A stretch of DNA of 39,256 bases from Roseovarius sp. GTDB taxonomy: Bacteria; Pseudomonadota; Alphaproteobacteria; Rhodobacterales; Rhodobacteraceae. This document shows, one piece after another, positions 27,397 through 37,005 of the stretch; the first letter of the stretch is position 1, and every line of letters starts with the position of its first letter. Under the pieces are notes generated by a model. That model saw nothing but the letters and a program-made list of their open reading frames with translations. It was not told where the DNA came from and ran no database searches. A program made the translations under genes and the position numbers. The stretch is taken from assembly GCA_023260815.1 (NCBI GenBank), contig JALQUE010000425.1, positions 1 through 39,256 on the forward strand. Direction: 5' to 3'.

Positions 27397-27402
27397 CCTG
27401 GA

Positions 27403-28281
27403 TCACCGGAAGAGCTGCAGGATCGCCTGCGGCGCTTGGTTGGCGATGGTCAGCGACTGGGTTGCCAACTGCTGCTGCACCTGAAGCGCCTGCAGGCGTG
27501 CAGACGCCTCTTCCATGTTGGTGTCGACCATTGCACCCATACCGGACACCATTGCATCCGAGACCTTGCTGACGAATTCCGATTGGTCGGAAAGTCGCTT
27601 GGCGGACGCACCCAATGCTGCCGCGCCATCGATGGCCGTTTGGATATGCGTTTCGAGTGCGGTGAGCGAGGTATCTGCTGCCGCCGCGCCAGTGACGACG
27701 ATATCACCAAGAATGTTCGCCGCCATAATCGGATCTTCTACATCGGTCACCGCGGTGCCACCACCCAGTAGACCAGCCTGAAAATCGACCGATTCCACCG
27801 TGATCGACAGGTTTGAGATGCCGCCCGCACCATCCCGGTTGATAGACGCCAGGACATCGATGTCACCACCCGCCGTATCCAGAAGGTTCGTCCCGTTGAA
27901 CTGCGATCCACGGATGATCGCACCGATCTGTTCCTTCAGCGCGTTGACATCCGCCGTCAGCTTGTCATGGTCGACGTTGCTGCCGGTCGCGGCAACCACC
28001 CGCTCCTTCATGTCGTTGAGCAGGTTCACGATCTGCTCTGCACCTGCCGCAGCCACCGCGACGGTCGATTCCCCCAAGGCCAGGGAATCCTTCACGGCCT
28101 TGAAGCCGCTGACATCGGATTCCATTACCTTGGAAATGGCCCAGATGGCCGAGTTATCCTTGGCCTGGCCAATTTCCTTGCCGGTCGAGATCATGTTCTG
28201 GGTTTTGGCCAGGTTCTTGTTGACGGATTGCAGCGTTTGCAGCGCGACCATGGCGCTGTTGTTGGTCAGAATGCTGGACAT
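27403..28281 (-). CDS. fliC: flagellin
   Basis: MSSILTNNSAMVALQTLQSVNKNLAKTQNMISTGKEIGQAKDNSAIWAISKVMESDVSGF...EEASARLQALQVQQQLATQSLTIANQAPQAILQLFR. Confidence 0.97.
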   Translation of the reverse strand: MSSILTNNSAMVALQTLQSVNKNLAKTQNMISTGKEIGQAKDNSAIWAISKVMESDVSGFKAVKDSLALGESTVAVAAAGAEQIVNLLNDMKERVVAATGSNVDHDKLTADVNALKEQIGAIIRGSQFNGTNLLDTAGGDIDVLASINRDGAGGISNLSITVESVDFQAGLLGGGTAVTDVEDPIMAANILGDIVVTGAAAADTSLTALETHIQTAIDGAAALGASAKRLSDQSEFVSKVSDAMVSGMGAMVDTNMEEASARLQALQVQQQLATQSLTIANQAPQAILQLFR

Positions 28282-28301
28282 AGCTTTTTCCTTTAGCCTG
28301 C

Positions 28302-28314
28302 GGTGCTTTGCACC
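28302..28314 (-). promoter_or_regulatory. hairpin in flagellin 5' UTR next to the ribosome-binding region
   Basis: GGTGC-TTT-GCACC, 21 nt upstream of the flagellin ATG. Confidence 0.4.
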
Positions 28315-28438
28315 AGTTTTACGTCCCGCCCCCACCAGGAGACGGCCTCAGCGTCGTTCTGACGTATGCGGCGACCGGGTCACCTCCCGAAGCCGCGCCA
28401 ACCGCTTCCGGCTGCCCTGTCAACATCGCTGCCAATTG

Positions 28439-28453
28439 CTAAGGGAGTGCTAA
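28439..28453 (-). promoter_or_regulatory. putative CtrA-like direct repeat (TTAG-N7-TTAG) upstream of flagellin
   Basis: + strand CTAAGGGAGTGCTAA. Confidence 0.35.
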
Positions 28454-28492
28454 GTCAGCCCTTTGATATCACCCGCATTTGATGAAATTTGC

Positions 28493-28852
28493 TCAGGCTC
28501 GTTTTTCGATCTTGCGCAGCACGACGCCGTTGATCGTCTGCCGTTTGCCACTTTCGTCATATGTATCCAGCGATTGCCGCACGCGGCGCATCGCAGCCAT
28601 CCGTGCCGCGACCTTTCGAATACCTTCAAGAGCGCCGTCCAGAAGTTCCTGATTGCGCACGAGTTTTTGCTGAACGGCGGCAAGGTTCGGGTCGCGGTCG
28701 ATTTCATGCGCATTGAATCTATCGATCAGCTGCTCCTTGCGTGTGAGGATCGGGCCGATTTTCTCAAGATCCCCGGCAAGCAATGCGCGGCGTTCAGTCT
28801 CCAGAAGGTCATCCAGCCGGTCGATCAGCGATTGAGTGTCATTCGGTGTCAT
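28493..28852 (-). CDS. FlgN-like flagellar chaperone
   Basis: SLIDRLDDLLETERRALLAGDLEKIGPILTRKEQLIDRFNAHE...RNQELLDGALEGIRKVAARMAAMRRVRQSLDTYDESGKR. Confidence 0.7.
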   Translation of the reverse strand: MTPNDTQSLIDRLDDLLETERRALLAGDLEKIGPILTRKEQLIDRFNAHEIDRDPNLAAVQQKLVRNQELLDGALEGIRKVAARMAAMRRVRQSLDTYDESGKRQTINGVVLRKIEKRA

Positions 28853-29129
28853 TTTGGGCCTCCATGATTGCACGATAGAACGTTTCGGTCAGGCCAATGC
28901 CTCCGCTTTTCACCATTTGGTCTGCGATCGCCTGCCGGTGGAAGGACGCGAAATGATCCTCCCCATGGCCGCCGGACAGGCTGTTTTCCTGTTCGCCCAA
29001 CCCGGTTGATTTCAGCATTTCAGCCAGAAAACTCGCCTCGAGCTTTTGTGCCGCGTCCAGGGCCCTGCTCGTATGTGCTGCGGCAGCGGGCAGGGGAATG
29101 GACAAAGGATTCGATACAATATCAGTCAC
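28839..29129 (-). CDS. flgJ: single-domain rod-binding protein FlgJ-like (no muramidase domain)
   Basis: AAQKLEASFLAEMLKSTGLGEQENSLSGGHGEDHFASFHRQAIADQMVKSGGIGLTETFYRAIM. Confidence 0.85.
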   Translation of the reverse strand: MTDIVSNPLSIPLPAAAAHTSRALDAAQKLEASFLAEMLKSTGLGEQENSLSGGHGEDHFASFHRQAIADQMVKSGGIGLTETFYRAIMEAQNDTE

Positions 29130-29177
29130 TGTTTCACCTCAAATTGAACATACTACGGTCCATTTCACCCCAATCTG

Positions 29178-29192
29178 GTAAAGAACTGGTAA
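29178..29192. promoter_or_regulatory. putative CtrA-like direct repeat (GTAA-N7-GTAA) in the flgJ/fliK divergent region
   Basis: GTAAAGAACTGGTAA. Confidence 0.3.
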
Positions 29193-29244
29193 CCGGCGGA
29201 TGTCATTGTTCACGAACCCTGTGGAAGAAATCCCGGAGATTGTG

Positions 29245-31110
29245 ATGATTCTACCTGACACCGGCATACTGCCCGACGCCGCGCCGCGCCCAATGTCTCG
29301 CCTCGCGGCGGGGACACACCTGCAAGGGGCTGCCTCTCAATCCAGTTTTCAAAGTATCTTTGCCGTCGCGTCGGGCTTTGTGGCTACATTTTCGACAGAG
29401 GATGACATCGAAGCCGCGACCCCCGACATACCCGACCTGCCCTCGTCAGAACCTGATCAGGCAAGTGTGCTGGAACCGGACGTGCCCGATTTGGCCGCAC
29501 AGACGCTGATGGGTGATCAAGCGGGCGGTCATCCGATTGATCAAGCAGAGGATACCGACGATCCGGCGATTGATCGGGATCCCGTGCTTGTCTCGGCAAT
29601 GCCGAAACCGGCCCTGTTGCAGCCCGACCTGGATCAACGGGGACCGGTATCTGCAGCGTCAGAAAACCCGATCTTGTGGGACAAAACCACCGTAACGGCG
29701 CCGATCGGTCCGGTTGTCCCGGTTGATCCATCTGGTCAAAGCAGCGCGTTCAACGAACCGTCTGTTGCAGAAACCCGTCCCGCCAACCCACATCAGCCCA
29801 ACCCACATCTGGCCGACCCACAACATGTCAACCCACATCCCGCCAACCCACATCAGGCTGACCCGAGTCAGGCAGAGCCTCTGAAAACCCATGCGCAGAC
29901 ACTTGCGGCCCCCCCATCCGTGACCGCCGCGCCGCTTCAGCCCACCTCCGATAGTGCGCCTTCGATTACGCCCTTGCAGGTCGCTCCATCACCGAAAATC
30001 CGACCGGAATCATGGCCCGCAGCATGGCCAACCCCTCCCAATTTGCGCCAAACGATTGCCGCGCCGCTTGCCACAGGCGGCCCCGTGCCAAGCGCCGATA
30101 CCTTGGCTCTGCCTGCCAATCCGGAACCGGCGGCCATGCCAGTGCGAGCATCGGTGCCCCCGGATGTCCTCGATCACGCCTTGGTCCCGGATCACCAGAG
30201 GGCGCAACCGGGTACACATCAGAGCGCTATCGCATCTGGACCCGGCCCTTCGCCGGATATCGCGTCATGGCAGGACATGCCGGTTGCCGTGCACAAAGGT
30301 GGGGCCGCTCAGACTGACGCGCCCCATTCGGTGCCTGCATCAGCACCCGCTCAAATAGTTGCGCGCCCCATGCTATCTCAACCGATGCAAGCCAAAGCCC
30401 CAAGTCCTCAAACGCCCGCCACGTCACCCGAGCCAGAGACCTTGGCGCTCACAGATCGTCGTCCGGTGCCTGATGTCGCTCCGCCAACCTTTGCCTCCGC
30501 CTCTCTGCAGCCCGCGTCGCACCCATCGTTATACGCGCCTCCGGTAATGATCCCGGCTGCCCCACCGGTTCAGACTGTGCCTGCATTCCCCCCTGAGATC
30601 ACGATCGACAGTCAGATATTCGTCTCTGATCCCGCCGAAAACCCCGAATTCCGGCCTGCTGCCGAAGGAACCAGCCCATCGCGGGGTCTGCAAGACATCC
30701 TGCACCGCCCCGAACTGCCGCGCCATGTCTCCGCGCAGCTTTTGGCGACCATACAGCGTGGACCGACAGAGAAAAATCTGGAGCTGACCCTTAATCCGGC
30801 CGAATTGGGCCGCGTCCGCATCAGCCTGACCCCCGGCGATGCCGGTATCGTGGTGACAATCGTTGCCGAACGGCCGGAAACCCTCGATCTCATGCGTCGC
30901 AATGTGGACACGCTCGCGCAGGATTTCCTTGGCCTTGGCTATGGCCGGGCCGAGTTCAATTTTGGCCAGACGCCGCAGCGATCCGGGCAAGGGGGCCGCG
31001 CTGGCGGCCCGATGCTTGGTGACGACGTCGCCAGCGGCGCGCCAGACGATGACGCCGCTGCGCCGCCACTTGCCCATATCACAACCGACCGCGTTGATAT
31101 CAGACTCTAG
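29245..31110 (+). CDS. fliK: flagellar hook-length control protein FliK
   Basis: Pro-rich N-terminal region; C-terminal EKNLELTLNPAELGRVRISLTPGDAGIVVTIVAERPETLDLMRRNVDTLAQDFLGLGY; GGAG 7 nt before ATG at 29245. Confidence 0.92.
   Translation: MILPDTGILPDAAPRPMSRLAAGTHLQGAASQSSFQSIFAVASGFVATFSTEDDIEAATPDIPDLPSSEPDQASVLEPDVPDLAAQTLMGDQAGGHPIDQAEDTDDPAIDRDPVLVSAMPKPALLQPDLDQRGPVSAASENPILWDKTTVTAPIGPVVPVDPSGQSSAFNEPSVAETRPANPHQPNPHLADPQHVNPHPANPHQADPSQAEPLKTHAQTLAAPPSVTAAPLQPTSDSAPSITPLQVAPSPKIRPESWPAAWPTPPNLRQTIAAPLATGGPVPSADTLALPANPEPAAMPVRASVPPDVLDHALVPDHQRAQPGTHQSAIASGPGPSPDIASWQDMPVAVHKGGAAQTDAPHSVPASAPAQIVARPMLSQPMQAKAPSPQTPATSPEPETLALTDRRPVPDVAPPTFASASLQPASHPSLYAPPVMIPAAPPVQTVPAFPPEITIDSQIFVSDPAENPEFRPAAEGTSPSRGLQDILHRPELPRHVSAQLLATIQRGPTEKNLELTLNPAELGRVRISLTPGDAGIVVTIVAERPETLDLMRRNVDTLAQDFLGLGYGRAEFNFGQTPQRSGQGGRAGGPMLGDDVASGAPDDDAAAPPLAHITTDRVDIRL
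29785..29874 (+). repeat. 6 x 15-bp degenerate tandem repeat in fliK encoding (N/D)PHxx pentapeptides
   Basis: Units start AACCCACATC.. / GACCCACAAC.. at 29785, 29800, 29815, 29830, 29845, 29860; peptide NPHQP NPHLA DPQHV NPHPA NPHQA DPSQA. Confidence 0.95.
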
Positions 31111-31121
31111 AAAGGCTTGAA

Positions 31122-31817
31122 ATGGAACCGATCACAGCTCCCGTCCTGCCATCCGCACCGAAGGCGCCTGTCCCTCTGACCCCGGTGGCAAGCCCTGCTT
31201 CCACGGCAACCCCACAACCTGCGCTCAGCGCGGATTTTGAGACGTTCTTGAAAATGTTGACCGCGCAGATGCGCAATCAGGACCCCCTGAACCCAGTCGA
31301 ATCCTCTGATTTCGCGGTGCAACTTGCGACCTTTTCGACGGTGGAACAGCAGGTTCGCACCAATGATCTGCTCGAAACACTGGGCGACCGGATGGGGGCC
31401 ATGGGCATGTCGCAGCTGTCTGGCTGGGTCGGTATGGAGGCGCGCGCAACAGTGCCTGTTCAGTTCGATGGCGCGCCGGTCACCCTCACGCTTGCGCCAG
31501 CGCCTTTTGCCGATGTTGCCCAGATCGTCGCGCGCGATAGCACGGGCACCATCGTGCAGCGCAGTGATGTGGCGGCGCAGGGCGGCACCGTGCAATGGGC
31601 GGGTGTCGGGCCGGATGGCACGCCGCTGCCGTCAGGGCGATATGACCTGTCGGTCGACTCCTTCTCCAACGGCGAAAGCCTTGGGGAAACCCCCGTGCAG
31701 GTGCATGGCCGCATCGTCGAGGCGCGCAACGATTCGGGGGCCATCACCCTTGTCCTTGACGCCGGGCAGGAGGTGGCCGCCGAAAGCATCCTCGGTTTGC
31801 GTCGTCCCGATACCTGA
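31122..31817 (+). CDS. flgD: flagellar hook assembly (capping) protein FlgD
   Basis: ADFETFLKMLTAQMRNQDPLNPVESSDFAVQLATFSTVEQQVRTNDLLE. Confidence 0.97.
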   Translation: MEPITAPVLPSAPKAPVPLTPVASPASTATPQPALSADFETFLKMLTAQMRNQDPLNPVESSDFAVQLATFSTVEQQVRTNDLLETLGDRMGAMGMSQLSGWVGMEARATVPVQFDGAPVTLTLAPAPFADVAQIVARDSTGTIVQRSDVAAQGGTVQWAGVGPDGTPLPSGRYDLSVDSFSNGESLGETPVQVHGRIVEARNDSGAITLVLDAGQEVAAESILGLRRPDT

Positions 31818-31892
31818 CCGCCCCTTGCCCCTGAAGGCGCGCTGCCCTAGCGTCCGGTGTTCCGATGCTCAACTGCGGATGCCGCTTGGCCG

Positions 31893-32774
31893 ATGATATC
31901 CACCCTGACGACACCCCCCGAAGCGCTGACGGCAGAGCTGCTGCATCACTGCGTGCTTGCGCCCGAGGATGACTGGACACCGCTGCCGGATCGTCGGGGC
32001 ATGCGCCTTTGGCGTGTGGATCGCATCGGTGCGCCTTCGGTGACGGTCAAGCTCTATTCCGCCGCAAGACCCGATCCGCTGTTTGCCGATGATCCCGCCC
32101 TTGACGCGGCGATGCTCACGCATCTGGCGAAGCACCGTCTGGCGCCCCGCCTGTTGTTCCAAGGGCCCACGCCGTCAGGCGCCTGTCTTGTGCATGACGA
32201 TGTGCCCGGCGCGCCGCAGCGGCAGGGCGCTTATCTTGTGGCCCGCGCCCTGCACAAGCTGCACGCGATCGCCCGTCCCTCCGGGCTTTGCCCAGCCCCT
32301 GATGGTAGCGCCGCACTGGCTGACCAGACCGTCACGATCCTGTCGGACTGCACATCGCCCGCTGCAACTGCGGCCCGCAACCTTGCACCCCAGGGTCATG
32401 TGCCGCCGTTGCAGCGCCCGGTCTTTCTTCATGGCGATCCGGTGCCCGACGCCATGATCGTAACGGAAACCGGCTTTCGTTGGGCTGGCCTGGGCTGCGC
32501 CGCTTCGGGTGATCCCAGCCACGATCTTGCCCTGTTCCTGTCCCCGGCCATGCATTTGTTGCGCGGGGCAGCGCCTCTTGGCCCTACGGAACGTGCCGCC
32601 TTTCTGGCCAGCTACCCCTGTCAGCAGACCGTTGCGCACTACCGGGCCTTGGCGCCCTGGTATCACTGGCGGATGTTGGCCTATTGCCTCTGGCGGCATG
32701 AGCACGGCGATTCGGCGGCCCGCCATGCCGTGCGCGCCGAAGAATCCGCCCTCAGACAGTCTCAGCGCGTGTGA
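31893..32774 (+). CDS. aminoglycoside phosphotransferase-fold protein, probable pseudokinase
   Basis: RPVFLHGDPVPDAMIVTETGFRWAGLGCAASGDPSHDLALF resembles HGDxxxxN...D...GDPxxDLA with Asn and Asp replaced. Confidence 0.7.
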   Translation: MISTLTTPPEALTAELLHHCVLAPEDDWTPLPDRRGMRLWRVDRIGAPSVTVKLYSAARPDPLFADDPALDAAMLTHLAKHRLAPRLLFQGPTPSGACLVHDDVPGAPQRQGAYLVARALHKLHAIARPSGLCPAPDGSAALADQTVTILSDCTSPAATAARNLAPQGHVPPLQRPVFLHGDPVPDAMIVTETGFRWAGLGCAASGDPSHDLALFLSPAMHLLRGAAPLGPTERAAFLASYPCQQTVAHYRALAPWYHWRMLAYCLWRHEHGDSAARHAVRAEESALRQSQRV

Positions 32775-32844
32775 CCAAGGCGCCGCCGCGCCGATGACGG
32801 GCCTGATCCAGCACCTTGAAACGAATAGGCGGCATGTCCCGCCG

Positions 32845-34377
32845 TCAGATCAACCAGAACGCAGCAAGACTTGCAGCGATTCCCGTCACGGCACCGCCCG
32901 CCGCCCACAAGGCCGGCACCAGACGGCTGGGGGGCGGCGGCGGCGCGTTGGGCGCCGAGCTTCGGATCAGCGCGTTTTCCACGATCCCCGGTAGGCGCGG
33001 GCCGTAACGCATCAGAACCGCCAGCGTCTTTTGCAGATCCCTTGCCGCCGCGCGCGGTCCGATATTCTTGCGAATGTAATCTTCGACAACCGGGCGGGCG
33101 ACCTGCCATATGTTGATCTGCGGGCTCAGCGACCGGGCGACGCCTTCAACCACGACCATCGTGCGTTGCAGCAAAATCAGCTCGGTTCGGGTTTCCATGC
33201 CGAACCTCTCGGTCACTTCGAACAGGTAACTCAGCAGCTTGCCCATCGAAATCTGGCTGGCATCCATGCCGAAGATCGGCTCGCCCACAGCACGCAGCGC
33301 CCGTGCAAAAGCATCCACATCCCGGTCCGCAGGCACATACCCGGCTTCGAAATGCACCTCGGCCACCCGGCGATAATCCCGCCTGATGAAACCATACAGG
33401 ATCTCGGCATAGACCTTGCGGGTATATTCGTCGATATGGCCCATGATCCCGAAATCATAGGCAAGAATATCCCCCGAGGGCGCCACCTTGAGGTTGCCCT
33501 GATGCATGTCGGCGTGAAAATACCCATCTCGCAGCGCATGGCTCAGGAACAGTTGCAGCACGCGTTCGCCAAGCTCTTCGCGGTTATGTCCTGCCGCATC
33601 CAGCGCCGCATTGTCGCCCAGGGGCAGGCCGTCGGCCCAAGTCATCGTCATGACGCGGCGGCCCGACAGTGGCCATTTGATCGCCGGCAGGTCAAATCCC
33701 GCATCATTGGACGTGTTGGCTGCGAATTCACCCGCTGAGGCCGCTTCCAGCCGCAAATCCAGTTCACCCATGACCACGCCTTCGAAATGCGCGATCACGT
33801 CGGTTGGCCGCAAGCGCCGCGATCCGGGCGACAGAAATTCGATCGTGCGCGCGGCGAAATAGAACGCGTCGATATCGCGGCGGAACGCCCGTTCGATCCC
33901 TGGGCGCAACACCTTGACCGCCACCACCTCGCCCGTGCCGCGCAGTTCGGCGCGGTGGACCTGCGCAATCGACGCCGCGGCCACCGGCTCGCTGAAATTG
34001 TCGAACACCGTCTCTACGGGCTGGCCCAGTTGTTCGGCCACCTGCCGTTTGGCCTCGGTCACCGAAAACGGCGGCAGCTTGTCCTGCAACACGCGCAATT
34101 GCGTCGCCAATTCGTCGCCCACCAGATCGGGACGCGTCGACAGGATCTGGCCAAACTTGATATAGGCCGGTCCAAGGGCGGTCAGCGCCCGTGTCGCCGG
34201 TGGCACGGACGGATCACCGCGATAGCCCAACCACTGAAACGGCCAGGCCAGCACCCGCATCGTCACCCGCACCAGCGGCGGGGCGTCGAACGCATCCATG
34301 ACCTTGGCCATCGCGCCCGTGCGCTCCAGTGTGGCGCCGGTCACGATCAGCCGCAGGATATTGTGCGGACCTCTCAT
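32845..34377 (-). CDS. ubiB: ubiquinone biosynthesis protein UbiB (ABC1/ADCK family)
   Basis: ALGPAYIKFGQILSTRPDLVGDEL; SIAQVHRAELRGTGEVVAVKVLRPGIE; HADMHQGNLKV; AYDFGIMGHID. Confidence 0.96.
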   Translation of the reverse strand: MRGPHNILRLIVTGATLERTGAMAKVMDAFDAPPLVRVTMRVLAWPFQWLGYRGDPSVPPATRALTALGPAYIKFGQILSTRPDLVGDELATQLRVLQDKLPPFSVTEAKRQVAEQLGQPVETVFDNFSEPVAAASIAQVHRAELRGTGEVVAVKVLRPGIERAFRRDIDAFYFAARTIEFLSPGSRRLRPTDVIAHFEGVVMGELDLRLEAASAGEFAANTSNDAGFDLPAIKWPLSGRRVMTMTWADGLPLGDNAALDAAGHNREELGERVLQLFLSHALRDGYFHADMHQGNLKVAPSGDILAYDFGIMGHIDEYTRKVYAEILYGFIRRDYRRVAEVHFEAGYVPADRDVDAFARALRAVGEPIFGMDASQISMGKLLSYLFEVTERFGMETRTELILLQRTMVVVEGVARSLSPQINIWQVARPVVEDYIRKNIGPRAAARDLQKTLAVLMRYGPRLPGIVENALIRSSAPNAPPPPPSRLVPALWAAGGAVTGIAASLAAFWLI

Positions 34378-35121
34378 TCAGATCTTCCAGCCGGAATGCA
34401 GACAGGCGACGCCAAGGCTCAGGTTGCGATATTTCGCGTTTTCAAACCCTGCCGCCCGGACCATCTCGAGAAAGGTCTCCTGATCCGGAAACTTGCGAAT
34501 CGACTCGACCAGATACTGATAGCTGTCCCTGTCCCCGGCGATCATCTGCCCCATGCGCGGGATGATGTTGAAGGAATACAGGTCATAGGCCCATTGCATC
34601 AGGTCGTTGGGAATCTGGCTGAACTCCAGCACCATCAGCCGTCCGCCGGGTTTGAGAACGCGAAACGCTTCGTTCAGCGCCTCTTGCGGGCGGGTGACGT
34701 TCCGGATGCCAAAGCTGATCGTGTACACGTCAAAGCTGTTGTCCTCGAAGGGCAGGGCCATCGCATCGCCCACGATCCAATCCAGCCTGTCCTCCATCTG
34801 CGCGGCTTCTGCCCGTTTGCGGCCTTCCACCAGCATCGGTTCGGTCAGGTCCAGAACCGTGGCATGGCCCGACCCCGCACGCTTGAGAAACCGAAAGCTG
34901 ATATCGCCGGTGCCGCCCGCCACATCCAGCAGCCTCTGGCCGGGACGCGGCGCCAGCCAGTCCATCATCGCATCCTTCCAGATGCGGTGGATGCCAAAGG
35001 ACATCGCATCGTTCATCACATCGTATTTCGACGCGACCGAGCCGAAAACGCCCCGCACGCGGCCCGCCTTCTCGCTTTCGGGCACATCCTCGAATCCGAA
35101 ATGGGTGGTTTTCTCGTTCAT
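34378..35121 (-). CDS. ubiE: demethylmenaquinone/ubiquinone biosynthesis methyltransferase UbiE; upstream in-frame ATG at 35154 possible
   Basis: [61 protein letters not shown]. Confidence 0.96.
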   Translation of the reverse strand: MNEKTTHFGFEDVPESEKAGRVRGVFGSVASKYDVMNDAMSFGIHRIWKDAMMDWLAPRPGQRLLDVAGGTGDISFRFLKRAGSGHATVLDLTEPMLVEGRKRAEAAQMEDRLDWIVGDAMALPFEDNSFDVYTISFGIRNVTRPQEALNEAFRVLKPGGRLMVLEFSQIPNDLMQWAYDLYSFNIIPRMGQMIAGDRDSYQYLVESIRKFPDQETFLEMVRAAGFENAKYRNLSLGVACLHSGWKI

Positions 35122-35216
35122 TCTCGTGTCCGGGCCTTGCCGTTCATTCGTCACGACCTTCTTATAGGGCGCCCGGGGGTGGATACAATGCGCCCCTTTC
35201 GCAGAAGGTCCATACC

Positions 35217-36068
35217 ATGCCTGAATTGCCCGAGGTCGAGACAGTCCGCCGCGGCCTTGCCCCCGTGATGGAGGGCGCCGTGATCGCCCGCGCCGATGTG
35301 AATCGCCCCGATCTGCGCTGGCCGCTGCCCGTCGATATGGCCACCCGCCTGACCGGAAAGACCGTTCTGTCGCTGCGCCGGCGGTCGAAATACATCCTCG
35401 CCGATCTCTCCTCGGGGGAAACGCTGCTCATTCATCTGGGCATGTCGGGCCGGATGACCGTTTCGGGCGATCCTCTGGGCGCGTTCCACCATGAACACCC
35501 TGCACCCGCGAAACACGATCACGTCGTCTTTCACATGGACAATGGCGCGCGCGTCACCTTCAACGATCCGCGTCGCTTCGGCGCGATGGATCTGATCGCC
35601 ACGCCCACCGCCGATAGCCACCCCTTGCTGGCCAAAATCGGGCCGGAACCCTTGGGGAACCAGTTCGATGAACGCTACCTCGCCGAGGCCCTTTCAGGAC
35701 GCAACACACCCATCAAATCCGCCCTTCTGGATCAGCGAATCGTCGCGGGTCTTGGCAATATCTACGTCTGCGAGGCGCTCTATCGGGCGCGTGTTTCCCC
35801 GAAACGCCGGGCGCGCAATCTGTCGCGGGCGCGCGCCGAAGCGCTGGTTCCGATCATCCGCGACGTGCTCCGCGACGCGATCGAGGCGGGCGGCTCTTCG
35901 CTGCGCGATTACCGGCAGGCGGATGGCGAACTTGGTTATTTTCAACACAGTTTCGACGTCTACGACCGCGAGGGCGACCCCTGCCGCACCGAAGGTTGTC
36001 GCGGCACCATCACCCGCATCGTGCAATCGGGGCGATCCAGCTTCTATTGCACATTATGCCAAAGATGA
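35217..36068 (+). CDS. mutM: formamidopyrimidine-DNA glycosylase
   Basis: [15 protein letters not shown]-terminus and C-terminal Zn finger C-x4-C-x16-C-x2-C. Confidence 0.98.
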   Translation: MPELPEVETVRRGLAPVMEGAVIARADVNRPDLRWPLPVDMATRLTGKTVLSLRRRSKYILADLSSGETLLIHLGMSGRMTVSGDPLGAFHHEHPAPAKHDHVVFHMDNGARVTFNDPRRFGAMDLIATPTADSHPLLAKIGPEPLGNQFDERYLAEALSGRNTPIKSALLDQRIVAGLGNIYVCEALYRARVSPKRRARNLSRARAEALVPIIRDVLRDAIEAGGSSLRDYRQADGELGYFQHSFDVYDREGDPCRTEGCRGTITRIVQSGRSSFYCTLCQR

Positions 36069-36133
36069 GGTTGATCCACGCGCGATCAGTGGTAAGGAAT
36101 CCGTCCTGACAGAAACAAGCGAAAGCAGATTTC

Positions 36134-36910
36134 ATGGCCTATGAGACGATCATCGTCGAAATAGAAGACCACGTCGCCCTCATCAAACTCAACCGCCCTG
36201 ACGCCCTGAACGCGCTGAATGCCCAGCTCATGACCGAGCTTTGCACGGCCCTGAAGGACGCACAGGCGAATGACAAGGTGCGCTGCATCATCCTCACCGG
36301 CTCCGACAAGGCATTCGCCGCGGGCGCCGATATCAAGATGATGAGCGAAAAAGGCTTCGTCGATGTGTTTTCCGAAGACCTGTTCGGTCCGGAAAGCGAT
36401 GCGATCATGCGCGTGCGCAAACCCATTATCGCCGCCGTTTCGGGCTACGCGCTCGGGGGCGGCTGTGAACTGGCGATGATGTGCGATTTCATCATTGCCT
36501 CCGACACTGCCAAATTCGGCCAGCCCGAGATAAATCTCGGCGTCATGGCGGGCCTTGGCGGAAGCCAGCGCCTGACCCGCTTCATCGGCAAATCCAAGGC
36601 GATGGACATGAACCTGACGGGCCGGTTCATGGATGCCGAAGAGGCCGAGCGTTCGGGGCTGGTCAGCCGCGTCGTGCCGGTCAAGAAGCTGATGGACGAA
36701 GCCCGCAGCGCCGCCGACAAGATTGCCGAGAAATCCATGATCACCGTCATGGCGGTCAAGGAATCGGTGAATCGCTCCTATGAAACGACCCTGCGTGAAG
36801 GGCTGTTGTTCGAACGCCGCGTCTTTCACTCGCTCTTCGCGACTGAAGATCAGGCCGAAGGCATGGCCGCGTTCGTCGAAAAGCGCGAGCCGCAGTTCCG
36901 CGACAAGTGA
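36134..36910 (+). CDS. enoyl-CoA hydratase/isomerase
   Basis: [76 protein letters not shown]. Confidence 0.96.
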   Translation: MAYETIIVEIEDHVALIKLNRPDALNALNAQLMTELCTALKDAQANDKVRCIILTGSDKAFAAGADIKMMSEKGFVDVFSEDLFGPESDAIMRVRKPIIAAVSGYALGGGCELAMMCDFIIASDTAKFGQPEINLGVMAGLGGSQRLTRFIGKSKAMDMNLTGRFMDAEEAERSGLVSRVVPVKKLMDEARSAADKIAEKSMITVMAVKESVNRSYETTLREGLLFERRVFHSLFATEDQAEGMAAFVEKREPQFRDK

Positions 36911-36918
36911 CATCAGCC

Positions 36919-36946
36919 GGGCAAGGCCGTTCAAACGGCCTTGCCC
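36919..36946 (+). terminator. strong hairpin after enoyl-CoA hydratase gene, no U-tract
   Basis: GGGCAAGGCCGTT / AACGGCCTTGCCC, 13-bp complementarity. Confidence 0.5.
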
Positions 36947-36985
36947 CGACGCCCGATCGTGGTCCTGACCTTTGACGCCGGGACC

Positions 36986-37005
36986 ACGCGGTTTTCAAAC
37001 CGCGT
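36986..37005 (+). other. second hairpin with the same TTCAA-type apex
   Basis: ACGCGGTTT-TC-AAACCGCGT. Confidence 0.6.

Noticed and set aside
33787-35268. 493-aa + strand ORF antisense to ubiB/ubiE
   Set aside because: Spans two strongly recognised genes on the other strand; Arg/His/Gln-rich low-complexity translation typical of antisense frames in GC-rich DNA.
36086-36934. 282-aa - strand ORF
   Set aside because: Antisense to enoyl-CoA hydratase gene.
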